A DNA stretch of 64,000 bases from Zetaproteobacteria bacterium CG06_land_8_20_14_3_00_59_53 (GTDB taxonomy: Bacteria > Pseudomonadota > Zetaproteobacteria > Mariprofundales > Mariprofundaceae). Where the stretch lies: the NCBI GenBank assembly GCA_002779605.1, contig PEWE01000002.1, forward strand, positions 239,833 to 303,832, given 5' to 3'. The notes below the pieces were generated by a model. That model was not told the origin of the DNA and ran no database searches. It saw only the letters and a list, made by a program, of their open reading frames with translations. Positions 1-9,044 of the stretch are shown here, piece after piece; the first letter of the stretch is position 1, and each line of letters begins with the position of its first letter. The translations under genes were made by a program, and so were the position numbers.

Positions 1-2081
1 GACAATTTAAGCGACTGCACCACACCGTTGCACTCCAGAATAGGCACCACGCTGCCATCGCCCAGAATGCTGCATCCGCCGAATACCGGCACATCACGGA
101 AATGCATGCCCAGCGGCTTCACCACCAGTTCCTCGGAACCGATGATATCGTCCACCAGCAGCCCGATACGGCGATTACCGGCGTGCACCACAACGATCGA
201 ACCACCCGCGTCATCCACGGCAGGCATACCGAGGCTGTCGGTCAGGCGCACCACCGGCAGCAGCTGGCCGCGCAAGCGGAAGAAGCGCTGCCCGGCGATA
301 GCGCACCAGTGTTCCGAACCGGCATCTGCGGCAAGCAGTTCCTGCACGCTCATCTGCGGGATGGCGAACATCTGGGATCCGGCGCTGACCAGCATGGCAG
401 AGATGATGGCCATGGTCAGCGGGATGCGGATACGCAGCGTCGTGCCGTTACCCGGCACGCTGTGGATCTCCACGCTGCCGCCGGCCTTTTCGATGGCATT
501 CTTCACCACATCCATGCCCACACCGCGACCGGAGATGTTGCTCACCTGCTTGGCTGTCGAGAGACCTGCATGGAAAATCAGTTGCAGGGCGGCAGCATCG
601 CTCATGGCATCCGCCGCATCCTGCGTGAGCACACCCATATCCACGGCCTTGGCCTTGACGCGCGCGGCATCGATGCCCGCACCGTCGTCGCGGATCACGA
701 TCAGGATCGAGCCCGCCTCCTGGGCTGCAGTCAGCGTCAATGTGCCGGTATCCGGTTTACCGTTCTGCATGCGTTCGGACGGAAGCTCGATGCCATGATC
801 GCAGCTGTTGCGGATGATATGCGTCAGCGGATCTTTCAGGGCTGCCAGAATGGTACGGTCCAGCTCGGTTTCCTGTCCCTCCATCTGCACATTGATCTTC
901 TTGTTCAGCTGCCGGCCCATATCGCGCACGATGCGCGGCACCGTGCCCCAGATGGTCGAGATCGGCTGCATGCGGGTTTTCAGCAGGCGATCCTGCAGGC
1001 TTTCGGTGATGTGGTTGATATCGCGCGACAGCGGCACCAGCGACTTCATGACCTCGGCCGCATCCTGCACCTGCATGGCGTGTCGCATGCCGCCACCGGC
1101 CCTGGACACCACCTGCAACAGACGGTTGCGTGTCAGCACCAGTTCGCCGACCTGGTTCATCAATTCATCCAGCACAGCCACATCCACACGGATGGTTTCG
1201 GCGGCCTTGCCGGCCTGCGCTGTCTCCGGAGGTGTTTCCTGTACCCCGGCCTTTTTGGCCACGACTGCGGGTTTTTCAGTGGCCACAGATTTCGCAGGGG
1301 CTGCTGTTTCCTCGGATACCGGGGGTTTCCCGGAAGGGACTTCAGCGGATTCGCCGGTCTCCGGCGCTACCCCCTCAGGCTTGTCGGGTGAAGGGTCCGG
1401 CTGCGCTCCAGTGGCCAGCGCGGCGAATTTCTTGGCCACGCCGAGCAACTTCAGTGCCTGCGGCGCGGCAATACCCGGCACCTCCTTGAGCACATTGAAT
1501 CCTGCCTGCAACACGGCTTGCGGCGTACTCAAGCCGGCCCCGTCCAGCGCTCCGCGGATGACTTCGAAATCATCCAGCCAGTCGCCTTCATCAGTGCTGC
1601 TTTGCACTATTTCCTGCTGTACTTCTGCGGGCTCGGCAGCCGCGACAACCCTCCCGGCCGGCGCTTCATCGTCAACAGGCGCTCCCGCACCGCCACTCCC
1701 GATCAGACGCTCGGCAGCATTCAGCCTGCGGATCAGGGCACTGTGATCGACATCCGGCTCCTGTCGGTTGGCTTGCAGCTCATCGAGAATCACCTGGATC
1801 GCATCCGCACATTCAAGCAGCATGGAAACGATTTCGGGGGAAGCCGGATAGCGCGTCGAACGCATTTTCCCCAGCACGTTCTCACCGGCATGCGCCACCT
1901 TCTCAAGCTTCGTCAGGCCGATGAATCCGCAGCTTCCCTTGACGGTATGCACGGTACGGAAGATGGCATCGAGCAGCTCCGTATCCTCAGACGCGGCTTC
2001 AAGGCTCATCAGTTGCTGTTCGATGGCCGCCATATTTTCATTACTTTCGACCAGAAACTCGCCGAGCAGTTCTTCATCCAT
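1..2081 (-). CDS. cheA: Chemotaxis histidine kinase CheA (3' end beyond window)
   Basis: Central chemotaxis kinase that autophosphorylates and passes phosphate to CheY/CheB in the cytoplasmic receptor array. The ATG at 2081 follows a GAAGGAG ribosome site, and 693 codons run to the left edge without a stop. An N-terminal Hpt domain carries the phospho-accepting His45 in HTVKGSCG. A Pro/Ala/Glu-rich linker follows, then the dimerisation helices, an HATPase domain (N box HIIRNSCDHG, G boxes DDGAGID and GRGVGMD) and a CheW-like C-terminal domain. No separate P2 domain is obvious. It is the last visible gene of the MCP-channel-CheY-CheA operon, 25 bases after cheY. Only the end of the CheW-like domain is missing, so whether a receiver is fused beyond the edge cannot be seen. 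Confidence 0.95.
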   Translation of the reverse strand, partial: MDEELLGEFLVESNENMAAIEQQLMSLEAASEDTELLDAIFRTVHTVKGSCGFIGLTKLEKVAHAGENVLGKMRSTRYPASPEIVSMLLECADAIQVILDELQANRQEPDVDHSALIRRLNAAERLIGSGGAGAPVDDEAPAGRVVAAAEPAEVQQEIVQSSTDEGDWLDDFEVIRGALDGAGLSTPQAVLQAGFNVLKEVPGIAAPQALKLLGVAKKFAALATGAQPDPSPDKPEGVAPETGESAEVPSGKPPVSEETAAPAKSVATEKPAVVAKKAGVQETPPETAQAGKAAETIRVDVAVLDELMNQVGELVLTRNRLLQVVSRAGGGMRHAMQVQDAAEVMKSLVPLSRDINHITESLQDRLLKTRMQPISTIWGTVPRIVRDMGRQLNKKINVQMEGQETELDRTILAALKDPLTHIIRNSCDHGIELPSERMQNGKPDTGTLTLTAAQEAGSILIVIRDDGAGIDAARVKAKAVDMGVLTQDAADAMSDAAALQLIFHAGLSTAKQVSNISGRGVGMDVVKNAIEKAGGSVEIHSVPGNGTTLRIRIPLTMAIISAMLVSAGSQMFAIPQMSVQELLAADAGSEHWCAIAGQRFFRLRGQLLPVVRLTDSLGMPAVDDAGGSIVVVHAGNRRIGLLVDDIIGSEELVVKPLGMHFRDVPVFGGCSILGDGSVVPILECNGVVQSLKL

Positions 2082-2106
2082 GCTTCACTCCTTCACCAGG
2101 AACGCT

Positions 2107-2484
2107 TTAGAACAACATGCCGCCGACCATCTCGACCAGCGCATCCGGTTCGAAGGGCTTCACCAGCCAGGCCGAAATGCCTGCATCATGGCCCACCGAT
2201 TTCTTTTCCTCGCCCGATTCGGTGGTCAGCATGACGATAGGCGTCTGCTCGTAGCCGGGCGTGGCGCGGATCGCCTGCACCATGCTCAATCCGTCCAGAT
2301 TGGGCATGTTCAGATCGGTCAGAATCAGATCGAACGGGGTGGCGGCCGTCTGCACCTTGCTCAGCCCTTCGGCACCGTCACGCGCCTCCTCCACCTCGAA
2401 CTCCACAGCCGCCAGCGTGCGCTTGACGGTGATTCTCACCATGGTCGAATCCTCGACCACCAGTATTCTCGGTGCTCCGCTCAT
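2107..2484 (-). CDS. CheY-like single-domain response regulator
   Basis: A 125-residue stand-alone receiver domain (ILVVEDSTMVR at the N-terminus, DLILTDLNMPNLDG around the phospho-acceptor Asp, MLTTES, VKPF with the conserved Lys). It has no output domain, so it probably acts as a CheY that carries phosphate from the adjacent CheA to the flagellar motor, or as a phosphate sink. The ATG at 2484 overlaps the TGA of the upstream channel gene as ATGA and has a GAGGAG ribosome site. A longer reading frame extends upstream but would overlap the channel gene by over 60 bases, so it is not preferred. The operon position immediately before cheA supports a chemotaxis role. Confidence 0.93.
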   Translation of the reverse strand: MSGAPRILVVEDSTMVRITVKRTLAAVEFEVEEARDGAEGLSKVQTAATPFDLILTDLNMPNLDGLSMVQAIRATPGYEQTPIVMLTTESGEEKKSVGHDAGISAWLVKPFEPDALVEMVGGMLF

Positions 2485-5400
2485 AGCTCGCTCCTCAGAA
2501 CCTGACGTTCTTCTTCCATGACATAGCGTTTCTCGACTTCGTTCTTCCACAGCGGCTGGCCTTCCTTAGCCGCTGTTGCGGCCTGACCCCAGTCGTTCAG
2601 ACAGGTTTCGACGTTCTTCAGCCTTTGCATCACCCGGTCGATCGCCTGGAAATCGGTCAGGGCCGCCATGATGTCGTCGGCCAGTATCCCCTCCACATCA
2701 CGGTCCATCGCATCGGTCAGCTTGATCAGGCCATCCTCGGTACTGGCATTGAGCAGGGCGAGCGCACCTTCCACCTGCTTCTTCAGTACCATGAGCAGCC
2801 GTTTATCGGCCGATTCCGGCCAGACTGAGCTTTGCATCACTTCACCCTCCTTGGCGATTTCTGTCGGCAAACCTTCTTCTATCAGGTGGTCTTCCGGCGG
2901 ACTTTCTTCCTGTAAACGACCTGCATCCATCTCCTCAGCAGCCGTTTCCATCGTATCTTCAACCGCTACTTCCGTTTCCACATGCGCATCTTCATGCAGC
3001 GGGCTTTCCGGCTCTTCCTGCTGCGGAGGTGTTTCATAAACGGGAGCAATGTCCGTGCCAGAAGCGGGAAGCTCCGCAGGCGGCACGCCACCATCTTCCT
3101 GTTTATCGGCGGAAACCGGCGAATCTTTTGCAACGGGTTGCACGGCAGGGATAGCTACCGGAACAGGGGGAGCAACTTGTTCGTCCGCTTTGTCGCGCAA
3201 CACGCCTCTGCGACAGAACAGCAGGCTTGATGCATGCAGCGGCGCATCCATGGCCTCGGCGGGTGAGCCGCCCATCAGATGCATGCGGCTGCCGCTTTCA
3301 TGCCCGCCCAGCGGGAAGATCGCATCGAGTATGCTGAACATGTCACGCCGTCCGGGCTCCGCATCGGGAAGCAGGTAAGCAGTGAGCATCCAGCCTCGTT
3401 TCCATGCCTCGCGATACACCTGCGACCAGCTTGGCGCACCGTCGGCGAACAGACGCTGCACCGCGACATCCTCGATGATCACCGCATCGCCGAGCACCAC
3501 CTGCATGAAATCGTAGGCCACAGTATCCTGCCTGAGATGCTCCGGGCGGGCATGATGCAGCACGCGACTGAGCAGTTGGCGTGCCATGAATACATCATGG
3601 AAGCTGTCCGGCGAACCGACATCGATATCCAGCCGCGAATATCTCCGGGCTGCGCTGCGCAGTGACGGCACATTCGCCGCATCGCGCGGCAGCACCATCA
3701 GCTTCGGCGGCGTCCACCATTTCACCCTGGACTTGCGGGCATCGAGCATGCGCGCCACTTCATGGAACCACATCTCCAACAGCGAGTCTTCACCGCCTGC
3801 CGCATCCTCAGGATACAGCATGATGACCTTGCACCCCTTGAGGTAAGGCATCAGCACCTCGGCACTGAAGCCGTACCATGGCAGCACATTGGCTTCCAGC
3901 TCGCAGCCGGTGCGCGCTGCAGCCCGTTCGGCAGCCGCCTGCATGCGTTGCTCGCGCAACCGCAAGCTGTTTTCATCGCCCGGGAAGAGCACATGCACCG
4001 CCAGTTTGTGATGCCGCTCGGCCATCTCCTCCATCATGGCCGGCAGTCCGTCGTGCCAGCCCATGAAGATGATGTTGATATCCCACGTCTCGGGCCAGTT
4101 GAAATCCTTCAGAGCCGGCTTTCCCTGCCGGACAGCGGCTTCACCGGCACCCATCGCATGGCGCATGGCGGAGGGCCAGAGCAAGGGGTCGCGACCGATA
4201 CCCACTACATCCGTCAGCCTCAATCCCTCTGCAAAATCCCCCATGTCACCGAACAGGCGGAACTCGCCATCTTCGCTGCGCCCGGCGAGAAGATTGATGC
4301 CCTGCTCGAAGCAGCGCGTCAGCCAGTACTCCAGCGGCACCCGTTGCCCGTCATGCTCCAGCATCGGGCCAGAGGCATCACCATGCACTGTGACATCCCA
4401 GGCCACGGCATACAGGCCCGGCTCGCCGTTGACCACATCGAGCATGCGCGCGCCGAGTTCAGGCATATGCACGCAGTGATGCATCTGGTAAAGCATGCGG
4501 GCCTTGAGCGATGCCGAATCGAGCACATCCATGCCCAGAGAATCACGGTACACCCCGAGGATATCTTCGGGCAGTGCTGCATCGCAGACCACCACGCCTG
4601 GAGAATCCTCCGCTTCAGGCAACGCGCCATCCCTGATCAGCGCATGCATATCGGCGATCGAAGTACGGTCCTGCCAGCCGCTGTAGCGCGACTGGAACAC
4701 GAAGGAAAATCGCACGCCCGACAAGCGGAAGCGGCGCATCAGTCCGCGCTCACCTCTTTCTGCCTGACGTACCGCCAGCCAGCGACCGATGGATCGCGCC
4801 CCGCTACCCACCGGCCCGAAGAATATCCATGCCGAGGCGAAGGAACGCCGCATGCGGGCGCACATCTGATCGAACACACGCAGTACCGGCATCGCCTGCT
4901 TGCTCCAGCCTGCCACCAGCAGGGATTCGCGCGCCGAGAGCGGGCTGTTGGCAAGTTGCTCAAGCAGGAAATGCATGACATTCGAACCCAGCCCGACGAA
5001 CAGCGCGAAAAAGAACACACCGGACAACACGATGCCCATGGTGACCAGCGCCAGCATCGGTGAAAATGCATCCGCCGGGGCATTGCCCGGATCGAGCAGG
5101 AATCGGAAGCTGTACAGGATCACCTGCCAGGGGGCGTAATCGGCAGCGTTGTTCACATCATCCCCGCTCAAGTCCATGCCGGGATACAGATACAGCACGG
5201 CGACGGCGGTGAGCGCCATCAGCAGCACGAACACCCCGGCCAGCATGGCCAACTCCTTGCGCACCTCATCCAGGCTTCCCACCTTGAGCAGTGCCGCCCA
5301 GAGATTACCCATCGGATTGAGCATCACCAGAAAACGTACGGCTCTGAGCAGCGCCCAGCCCGGCGAAAGCACGGGAAGCACACCAAGCAGCGCACAACTG

Positions 5401-6323
5401 GTCAGCAGATCAAGGCCTGCAAAACCCAACTCGGCTCGCCTGCGCGTGCCGTCTTCCAGCGTGTGTATCAGGGCAACTCCACGGCATGCCGCTTCCAGAA
5501 TCAACACCATGCCGGCGAACAGGGCGATATCCGGCATCAGTACGGCCAGCGCCGCCAGCGTCAGCACGCCCATCGCATAGGGCATCGAATAGATCAGGGT
5601 CTCGTAGGTCAGGAAGCGGAAGATGCGCAGCATGCGCAGCATGTACATGCCGCGCAACAGACGGGCCAGACGAAGGTACATTCCGCCTGCCAGCACCCCT
5701 GCCGGCTGCATGACTGCGAATAACAAACTGAGCGTGGCGATGGCATCGAGCAGCAGGAAGCCCAGTTCGGCACGATTGGCGAACTGCCGCTCGCGCTGCA
5801 ACCAGAAGCGCAGGCCCAGTTCCACAGTGAAGAATACCGCCAGAGATGCGAGCAACACGGCATAGTGCTCGAAGGCGCAAAGACCGAGTGCCACCACGAT
5901 CAGCACGGCATAGCGCGGATGCGAGAACACCCGTTCGCCGAGCAGCAGCCACTCGCGCCGGGTCCGCGTCAATCCATGCGTCCCGCCCGCTTCGTCCGCA
6001 AGCGGAACGCTGATGGCTGCATCCGCCACAGCTGCGGAGGCCACCACGGAATGCTTTGCTGCAGCTTGAGTGCCTTCAGTGTCGCTTGTGGCTGCGGCCG
6101 GCGACGCAGGCGGTGGTCTTGCAGCACCGGTCGCAGCAGGCTGTCCGGTGTCAGTTTCTTCAGCGACTGTTTTCTCAGAATCAGGCTGTTCAACAGCGGT
6201 TTGCTCAGGGATAAGATGCTCAGTAACGGGTTGTTCGCAACCGCTCATTTCAGAATCAGCCGGACTTGTAACCTCCGATTCCGGTAGCGGTTCATCCCCT
6301 GTCGCTGACGAATCCGTGCGCAC
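2481..6323 (-). CDS. CASTOR/POLLUX-like ion-channel protein with chemotaxis-type C-terminal extension
   Basis: A 1280-residue membrane protein. Residues 1-115 are Glu/Pro/Ala-rich and probably disordered. Hydrophobic segments span about 138-450, including an Arg-spaced helix near 217-237 that recalls a voltage-sensor S4, and a second similar block near 296-345. A pore-like loop RFLLDPGNAP (407-416) is followed by a last membrane helix. Cytoplasmic RCK-like halves begin at VAGWSKQAMPVLR (470) and FMGWHDGLPAMMEE (753). This order matches the CASTOR/POLLUX cation-channel family. Unusually, an acidic linker (about 1050-1165) leads to a helical tail (1170-1280) with DFQAIDRVMQ, vaguely like the CheZ helix. 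The GTG start has an AGGAGG site 7 bases upstream. It lies 11 bases after the MCP gene and overlaps cheY, so it is embedded in a chemotaxis operon. The ligand, the ion and the tail's function are unknown. Confidence 0.75.
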   Translation of the reverse strand: MRTDSSATGDEPLPESEVTSPADSEMSGCEQPVTEHLIPEQTAVEQPDSEKTVAEETDTGQPAATGAARPPPASPAAATSDTEGTQAAAKHSVVASAAVADAAISVPLADEAGGTHGLTRTRREWLLLGERVFSHPRYAVLIVVALGLCAFEHYAVLLASLAVFFTVELGLRFWLQRERQFANRAELGFLLLDAIATLSLLFAVMQPAGVLAGGMYLRLARLLRGMYMLRMLRIFRFLTYETLIYSMPYAMGVLTLAALAVLMPDIALFAGMVLILEAACRGVALIHTLEDGTRRRAELGFAGLDLLTSCALLGVLPVLSPGWALLRAVRFLVMLNPMGNLWAALLKVGSLDEVRKELAMLAGVFVLLMALTAVAVLYLYPGMDLSGDDVNNAADYAPWQVILYSFRFLLDPGNAPADAFSPMLALVTMGIVLSGVFFFALFVGLGSNVMHFLLEQLANSPLSARESLLVAGWSKQAMPVLRVFDQMCARMRRSFASAWIFFGPVGSGARSIGRWLAVRQAERGERGLMRRFRLSGVRFSFVFQSRYSGWQDRTSIADMHALIRDGALPEAEDSPGVVVCDAALPEDILGVYRDSLGMDVLDSASLKARMLYQMHHCVHMPELGARMLDVVNGEPGLYAVAWDVTVHGDASGPMLEHDGQRVPLEYWLTRCFEQGINLLAGRSEDGEFRLFGDMGDFAEGLRLTDVVGIGRDPLLWPSAMRHAMGAGEAAVRQGKPALKDFNWPETWDINIIFMGWHDGLPAMMEEMAERHHKLAVHVLFPGDENSLRLREQRMQAAAERAAARTGCELEANVLPWYGFSAEVLMPYLKGCKVIMLYPEDAAGGEDSLLEMWFHEVARMLDARKSRVKWWTPPKLMVLPRDAANVPSLRSAARRYSRLDIDVGSPDSFHDVFMARQLLSRVLHHARPEHLRQDTVAYDFMQVVLGDAVIIEDVAVQRLFADGAPSWSQVYREAWKRGWMLTAYLLPDAEPGRRDMFSILDAIFPLGGHESGSRMHLMGGSPAEAMDAPLHASSLLFCRRGVLRDKADEQVAPPVPVAIPAVQPVAKDSPVSADKQEDGGVPPAELPASGTDIAPVYETPPQQEEPESPLHEDAHVETEVAVEDTMETAAEEMDAGRLQEESPPEDHLIEEGLPTEIAKEGEVMQSSVWPESADKRLLMVLKKQVEGALALLNASTEDGLIKLTDAMDRDVEGILADDIMAALTDFQAIDRVMQRLKNVETCLNDWGQAATAAKEGQPLWKNEVEKRYVMEEERQVLRSEL

Positions 6324-6334
6324 GGCAGAGCCTC

Positions 6335-8608
6335 CTACCGGCGCAATGACCCTAAAAAATCAGTCACGCGCTGATTCAGATTCTCGGACTTCGCCCGCAT
6401 TTCAACTGAGACATCGAGCACCTCGTTGGCAGCCCTTCCTGTATCCGCGGCCGCTTCCTGAACGCCGCCGATGGCTTCGGTCACATTATGTGTGGCCTCG
6501 CTGGCATACTGGGCGCTCTGTGCAATCTCCCGTGTCGCCTGATTCTGCTCATCGGCTGCAGCCGAGATCATTCTGTTGATCTCGTTCATCTTGCCGATGA
6601 CATCGCCGACATGCGCAATCGCTTCGGCAGCCTGCTTGCTCTCCGACTGGATGCCGGAAATCTGCTGCGAGATGCGTTCGGTGGCCTGAGCTGTCTGATT
6701 GGCAAGCTCTTTCACCTCGCCCGCCACAACGGCAAATCCACGTCCTGCATCACCCGCACGCGCCGCCTCGATGCTGGCATTGAGTGCCAGCAGATTGGTC
6801 TGCTCGGCAATATCGGTAATCACCTGAATCACATCACCGATCTCCTGAGAAGCCTGCGCCAGCTTCTGCATGATTGTATTGCTCTTTTCCGCCTCCTGCG
6901 CTGCATTACCAGACATGTGTACTGCATCGCCCACCTGCCGGGTGATCTCGGCAATTGAAGCGGACAATTCCTCGGCCGCACTGGCCACAGTTGCCACATT
7001 ATGCGCCGCCTCGTTCACATTTTCGGTTACAGCATTGGCCTGCGCCGTGGATTCCTCCGCCATCGAGGACAGTGTTTCCGAGGAAGCCTGCATCTGCCCG
7101 CTGGAAGTGATGAGCTCCTGAACCAGGCCGCCGATATGGCTCTCGAAGGCTGCGGACAGCTCAACCTCCTCAGTGATATCATCCCATTGCACAAGGATTT
7201 TGTCCCATTCGCCACAAGCATTATCCAGAGCAAATGCAGAGAACCGGATGTACCTGTCGTCCGCCTTGAATTGCGATGTTGCAGGAAGATTGGATCTGTC
7301 GGCCAGAAACTGCCGTTGATGAGCCGGATTTTTATGGAAAATATCGATGTTCTTGCCAACCAGATCATCCGATTTGCAAGGCAGAAATCCTTCAATACGC
7401 TTGAATATTTTCCGGGCCGACGGATTGAGATACTGAATGGTCAGTGTTTCCGTATCGGCCATCATCACCGCCTGGGGAAGCAATTCGGTCACCTGACCAA
7501 GCGTGAATGCCTTCTCCACACTTAACTTCAGCTTCTCGCACGAATCGACAAGCTTGTTTACAATTCCTGCCATGCGCACATCGGATATATCCACCGAAAC
7601 ATCGCCCTCATCCAGTGCATCCAGCGCAAGCACAATCCTCTGCAGAGGTCTCAGAATCGTTTGGGCAATCCACTGCATCAGTGCAACACATACAACCAGA
7701 ATAAGAATCAGCATCAGCCAGTAAATCCATTTCGATGAAGAGTGAACTGCAACCGACTGGGCGCCATAACCATCCATCAGGCTGGCGAGACTGGAATCTA
7801 GCGCCTTGAGCGATGGCATCAGATTGTCGGAATGGTGCTCCTGCAATTTCGCTGATTTATCGAGCATTTCGCGACTGGTGACAAGATAAGCCATGAACCC
7901 ACCCTTATATGCGCTCATTTCCTCTGCAATTCCGCGCTTGGCAGGGCGGCTCAACGGGGATGCTTCAAGAAGCTTGTTAAATTTGGAAATTTCCGCTTCC
8001 CATGCTACAACGTTCTCCGGCTTGCCGCGCAGCATGTAATCCTTCTCGTGGCGACGGAAATTCAGCATGGAAATGATCAGATCATCCCTGCCTGCTTGCC
8101 TGATCTTCGCCTCGACCGAATGCACTGCAGTGCGCAATACACCCCTCTGCCCTTCGCTTTCGCTAAGCCCCAGCTTGATACGATCGGATTTCACCGTCTC
8201 CCATATTCCGGCAATCAAGGCCAATTCGCGACCGATCGCTTCTGAAGCAGTGCGTGAGGATGCATCCAGCAGTTCACCCGTAAGCTTGCGGTTAATCTCT
8301 TGCGCGCTCGCCAGCAAGTCCGTGACTTTCTCGCCAGTCTGAGAGTCACCATTGACAAAAACCTGTGTGAACGGGCCGATCATTCCTGATATGCCGTAAA
8401 GGTTATCCAGATCTTCCATGTGATTCGCGGACTTTGCATCCAACGAATCGATGGCCTCAAGATTGTACAACGTCAACTGGTATACGGTGCCGACAGCCAG
8501 CATTCCCAGAGCGACAAGCCCTGATATAAGCCAGAACCTTTGCCTTATACTGACCTTCTCAAATCCTATTAATGGGGCATGAAGCTCCGTCTGCATGTTA
8601 TCGCCCAT
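6335..8608 (-). CDS. Methyl-accepting chemotaxis protein (HBM sensor, PAS, signalling domain)
   Basis: A 757-residue transmembrane chemoreceptor. TM1 is at about 24-46 and TM2 at about 293-315; the periplasmic helical module between them contains RRHEKDYMLRG (185-195), typical of helical bimodular (HBM) sensors. A short HAMP-like stretch, a PAS domain (about 372-484) and the cytoplasmic four-helix signalling domain follow, whose conserved tip is around 595-640 (AEQTNLLALNASIEAARAG). There is no C-terminal CheR/CheB tether pentapeptide. The ATG at 8608 has GGAGG 8 bases upstream; a longer frame upstream reads through the promoter and is rejected. First gene of the chemotaxis operon, expressed from the FliA-type promoter upstream. 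The HBM ligand cannot be read from sequence. Confidence 0.93.
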   Translation of the reverse strand: MGDNMQTELHAPLIGFEKVSIRQRFWLISGLVALGMLAVGTVYQLTLYNLEAIDSLDAKSANHMEDLDNLYGISGMIGPFTQVFVNGDSQTGEKVTDLLASAQEINRKLTGELLDASSRTASEAIGRELALIAGIWETVKSDRIKLGLSESEGQRGVLRTAVHSVEAKIRQAGRDDLIISMLNFRRHEKDYMLRGKPENVVAWEAEISKFNKLLEASPLSRPAKRGIAEEMSAYKGGFMAYLVTSREMLDKSAKLQEHHSDNLMPSLKALDSSLASLMDGYGAQSVAVHSSSKWIYWLMLILILVVCVALMQWIAQTILRPLQRIVLALDALDEGDVSVDISDVRMAGIVNKLVDSCEKLKLSVEKAFTLGQVTELLPQAVMMADTETLTIQYLNPSARKIFKRIEGFLPCKSDDLVGKNIDIFHKNPAHQRQFLADRSNLPATSQFKADDRYIRFSAFALDNACGEWDKILVQWDDITEEVELSAAFESHIGGLVQELITSSGQMQASSETLSSMAEESTAQANAVTENVNEAAHNVATVASAAEELSASIAEITRQVGDAVHMSGNAAQEAEKSNTIMQKLAQASQEIGDVIQVITDIAEQTNLLALNASIEAARAGDAGRGFAVVAGEVKELANQTAQATERISQQISGIQSESKQAAEAIAHVGDVIGKMNEINRMISAAADEQNQATREIAQSAQYASEATHNVTEAIGGVQEAAADTGRAANEVLDVSVEMRAKSENLNQRVTDFLGSLRR

Positions 8609-8664
8609 GATGCTCGCCTCCAGGAATGTATACCGATCAGCCCGGAAACGGGCCAACCGGTCAT

Positions 8665-8691
8665 CTATCGGCAGACACAGAGCAAATATTA
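8665..8691 (-). promoter_or_regulatory. Sigma-28 (FliA)-type promoter of the chemotaxis operon
   Basis: On the minus strand, TAATATTT is followed by exactly 11 bases and GCCGATAG. The enterobacterial FliA consensus is TAAAGTTT-N11-GCCGATAA, so the -10 element differs at one position and the -35 at two. It lies about 57 bases upstream of the MCP start, leaving a short leader. Flagellar-class control fits a chemoreceptor operon and implies that the channel gene is co-regulated with motility. Confidence 0.75.
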
Positions 8692-8815
8692 GGCCACAGA
8701 AACAAATCGATGACGGATTGAAGATATGCTTCAGAAACAAAGCCCGGATAAGATGCAGCTGCTTCCCATGGGGAAACCTTTTGACAGGATAAATCGAAGC
8801 TTTGACACAGGTAGG

Positions 8816-8852
8816 AAAAGAAAAACCCGGCTATGCGTTGCATAGCCGGGTT
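8816..8852 (-). terminator. Intrinsic terminator after tRNA-Glu
   Basis: A perfect 12-bp stem (8824-8835 with 8841-8852) and a 5-base loop, followed on the minus strand by TTTTTCTTTT. It sits 18 bases after the 3' end of the tRNA and before the chemotaxis promoter. Confidence 0.9.
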
Positions 8853-8870
8853 GATCAGAGCCAGTAAAGA

Positions 8871-8946
8871 TGGCGTCCCCAAGGGGATTCGAACCCCTGT
8901 TGCCGCCGTGAAAGGGCAGTGTCCTAGGCCTCTAGACGATGGGGAC
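8871..8946 (-). tRNA. tRNA-Glu (anticodon TTC)
   Basis: A 76-base cloverleaf on the minus strand with encoded CCA. The acceptor stem GTCCCC pairs with GGGGAC, the T arm holds GTTCGAATC, and the anticodon loop CTTTCAC gives anticodon TTC. It has its own promoter (8966-8993) and terminator (8816-8852), so it is a single-gene unit downstream of purC. Confidence 0.95.
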
Positions 8947-8965
8947 GTGAGGCAAGGCGGCGCAT

Positions 8966-8993
8966 CTTATAGAAGCCGGAAGAAGGATTCAAA
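8966..8993 (-). promoter_or_regulatory. Sigma-70-type promoter of tRNA-Glu
   Basis: TTTGAA (8993-8988) and TATAAG (8971-8966) are separated by 16 bases on the minus strand. A GC-rich discriminator follows, as is common for stringently controlled stable-RNA promoters. It lies about 20 bases upstream of the mature tRNA 5' end. Confidence 0.6.
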
Positions 8994-9044
8994 CATAAAT
9001 TTTCGAAGCCTGTTTCCAGCATGATATTGCCACCCGATTCGCAC

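Noticed and set aside
102..1391. 429-residue plus-strand ORF antisense to cheA
   Set aside because: It lacks any domain pattern and is His/Arg/Gln-rich as expected for the complement of a GC-rich gene; cheA on the minus strand has clear domains.
3762..5063. 433-residue plus-strand ORF antisense to the channel gene
   Set aside because: Complement shadow of the 1280-codon gene; no ribosome site and no recognisable motifs.
8681..8696. Sigma-54-like TGGC-N7-TTGCT upstream of the MCP gene
   Set aside because: It lacks the conserved A-C after TGGC and overlaps a much better FliA-type promoter with exact N11 spacing.
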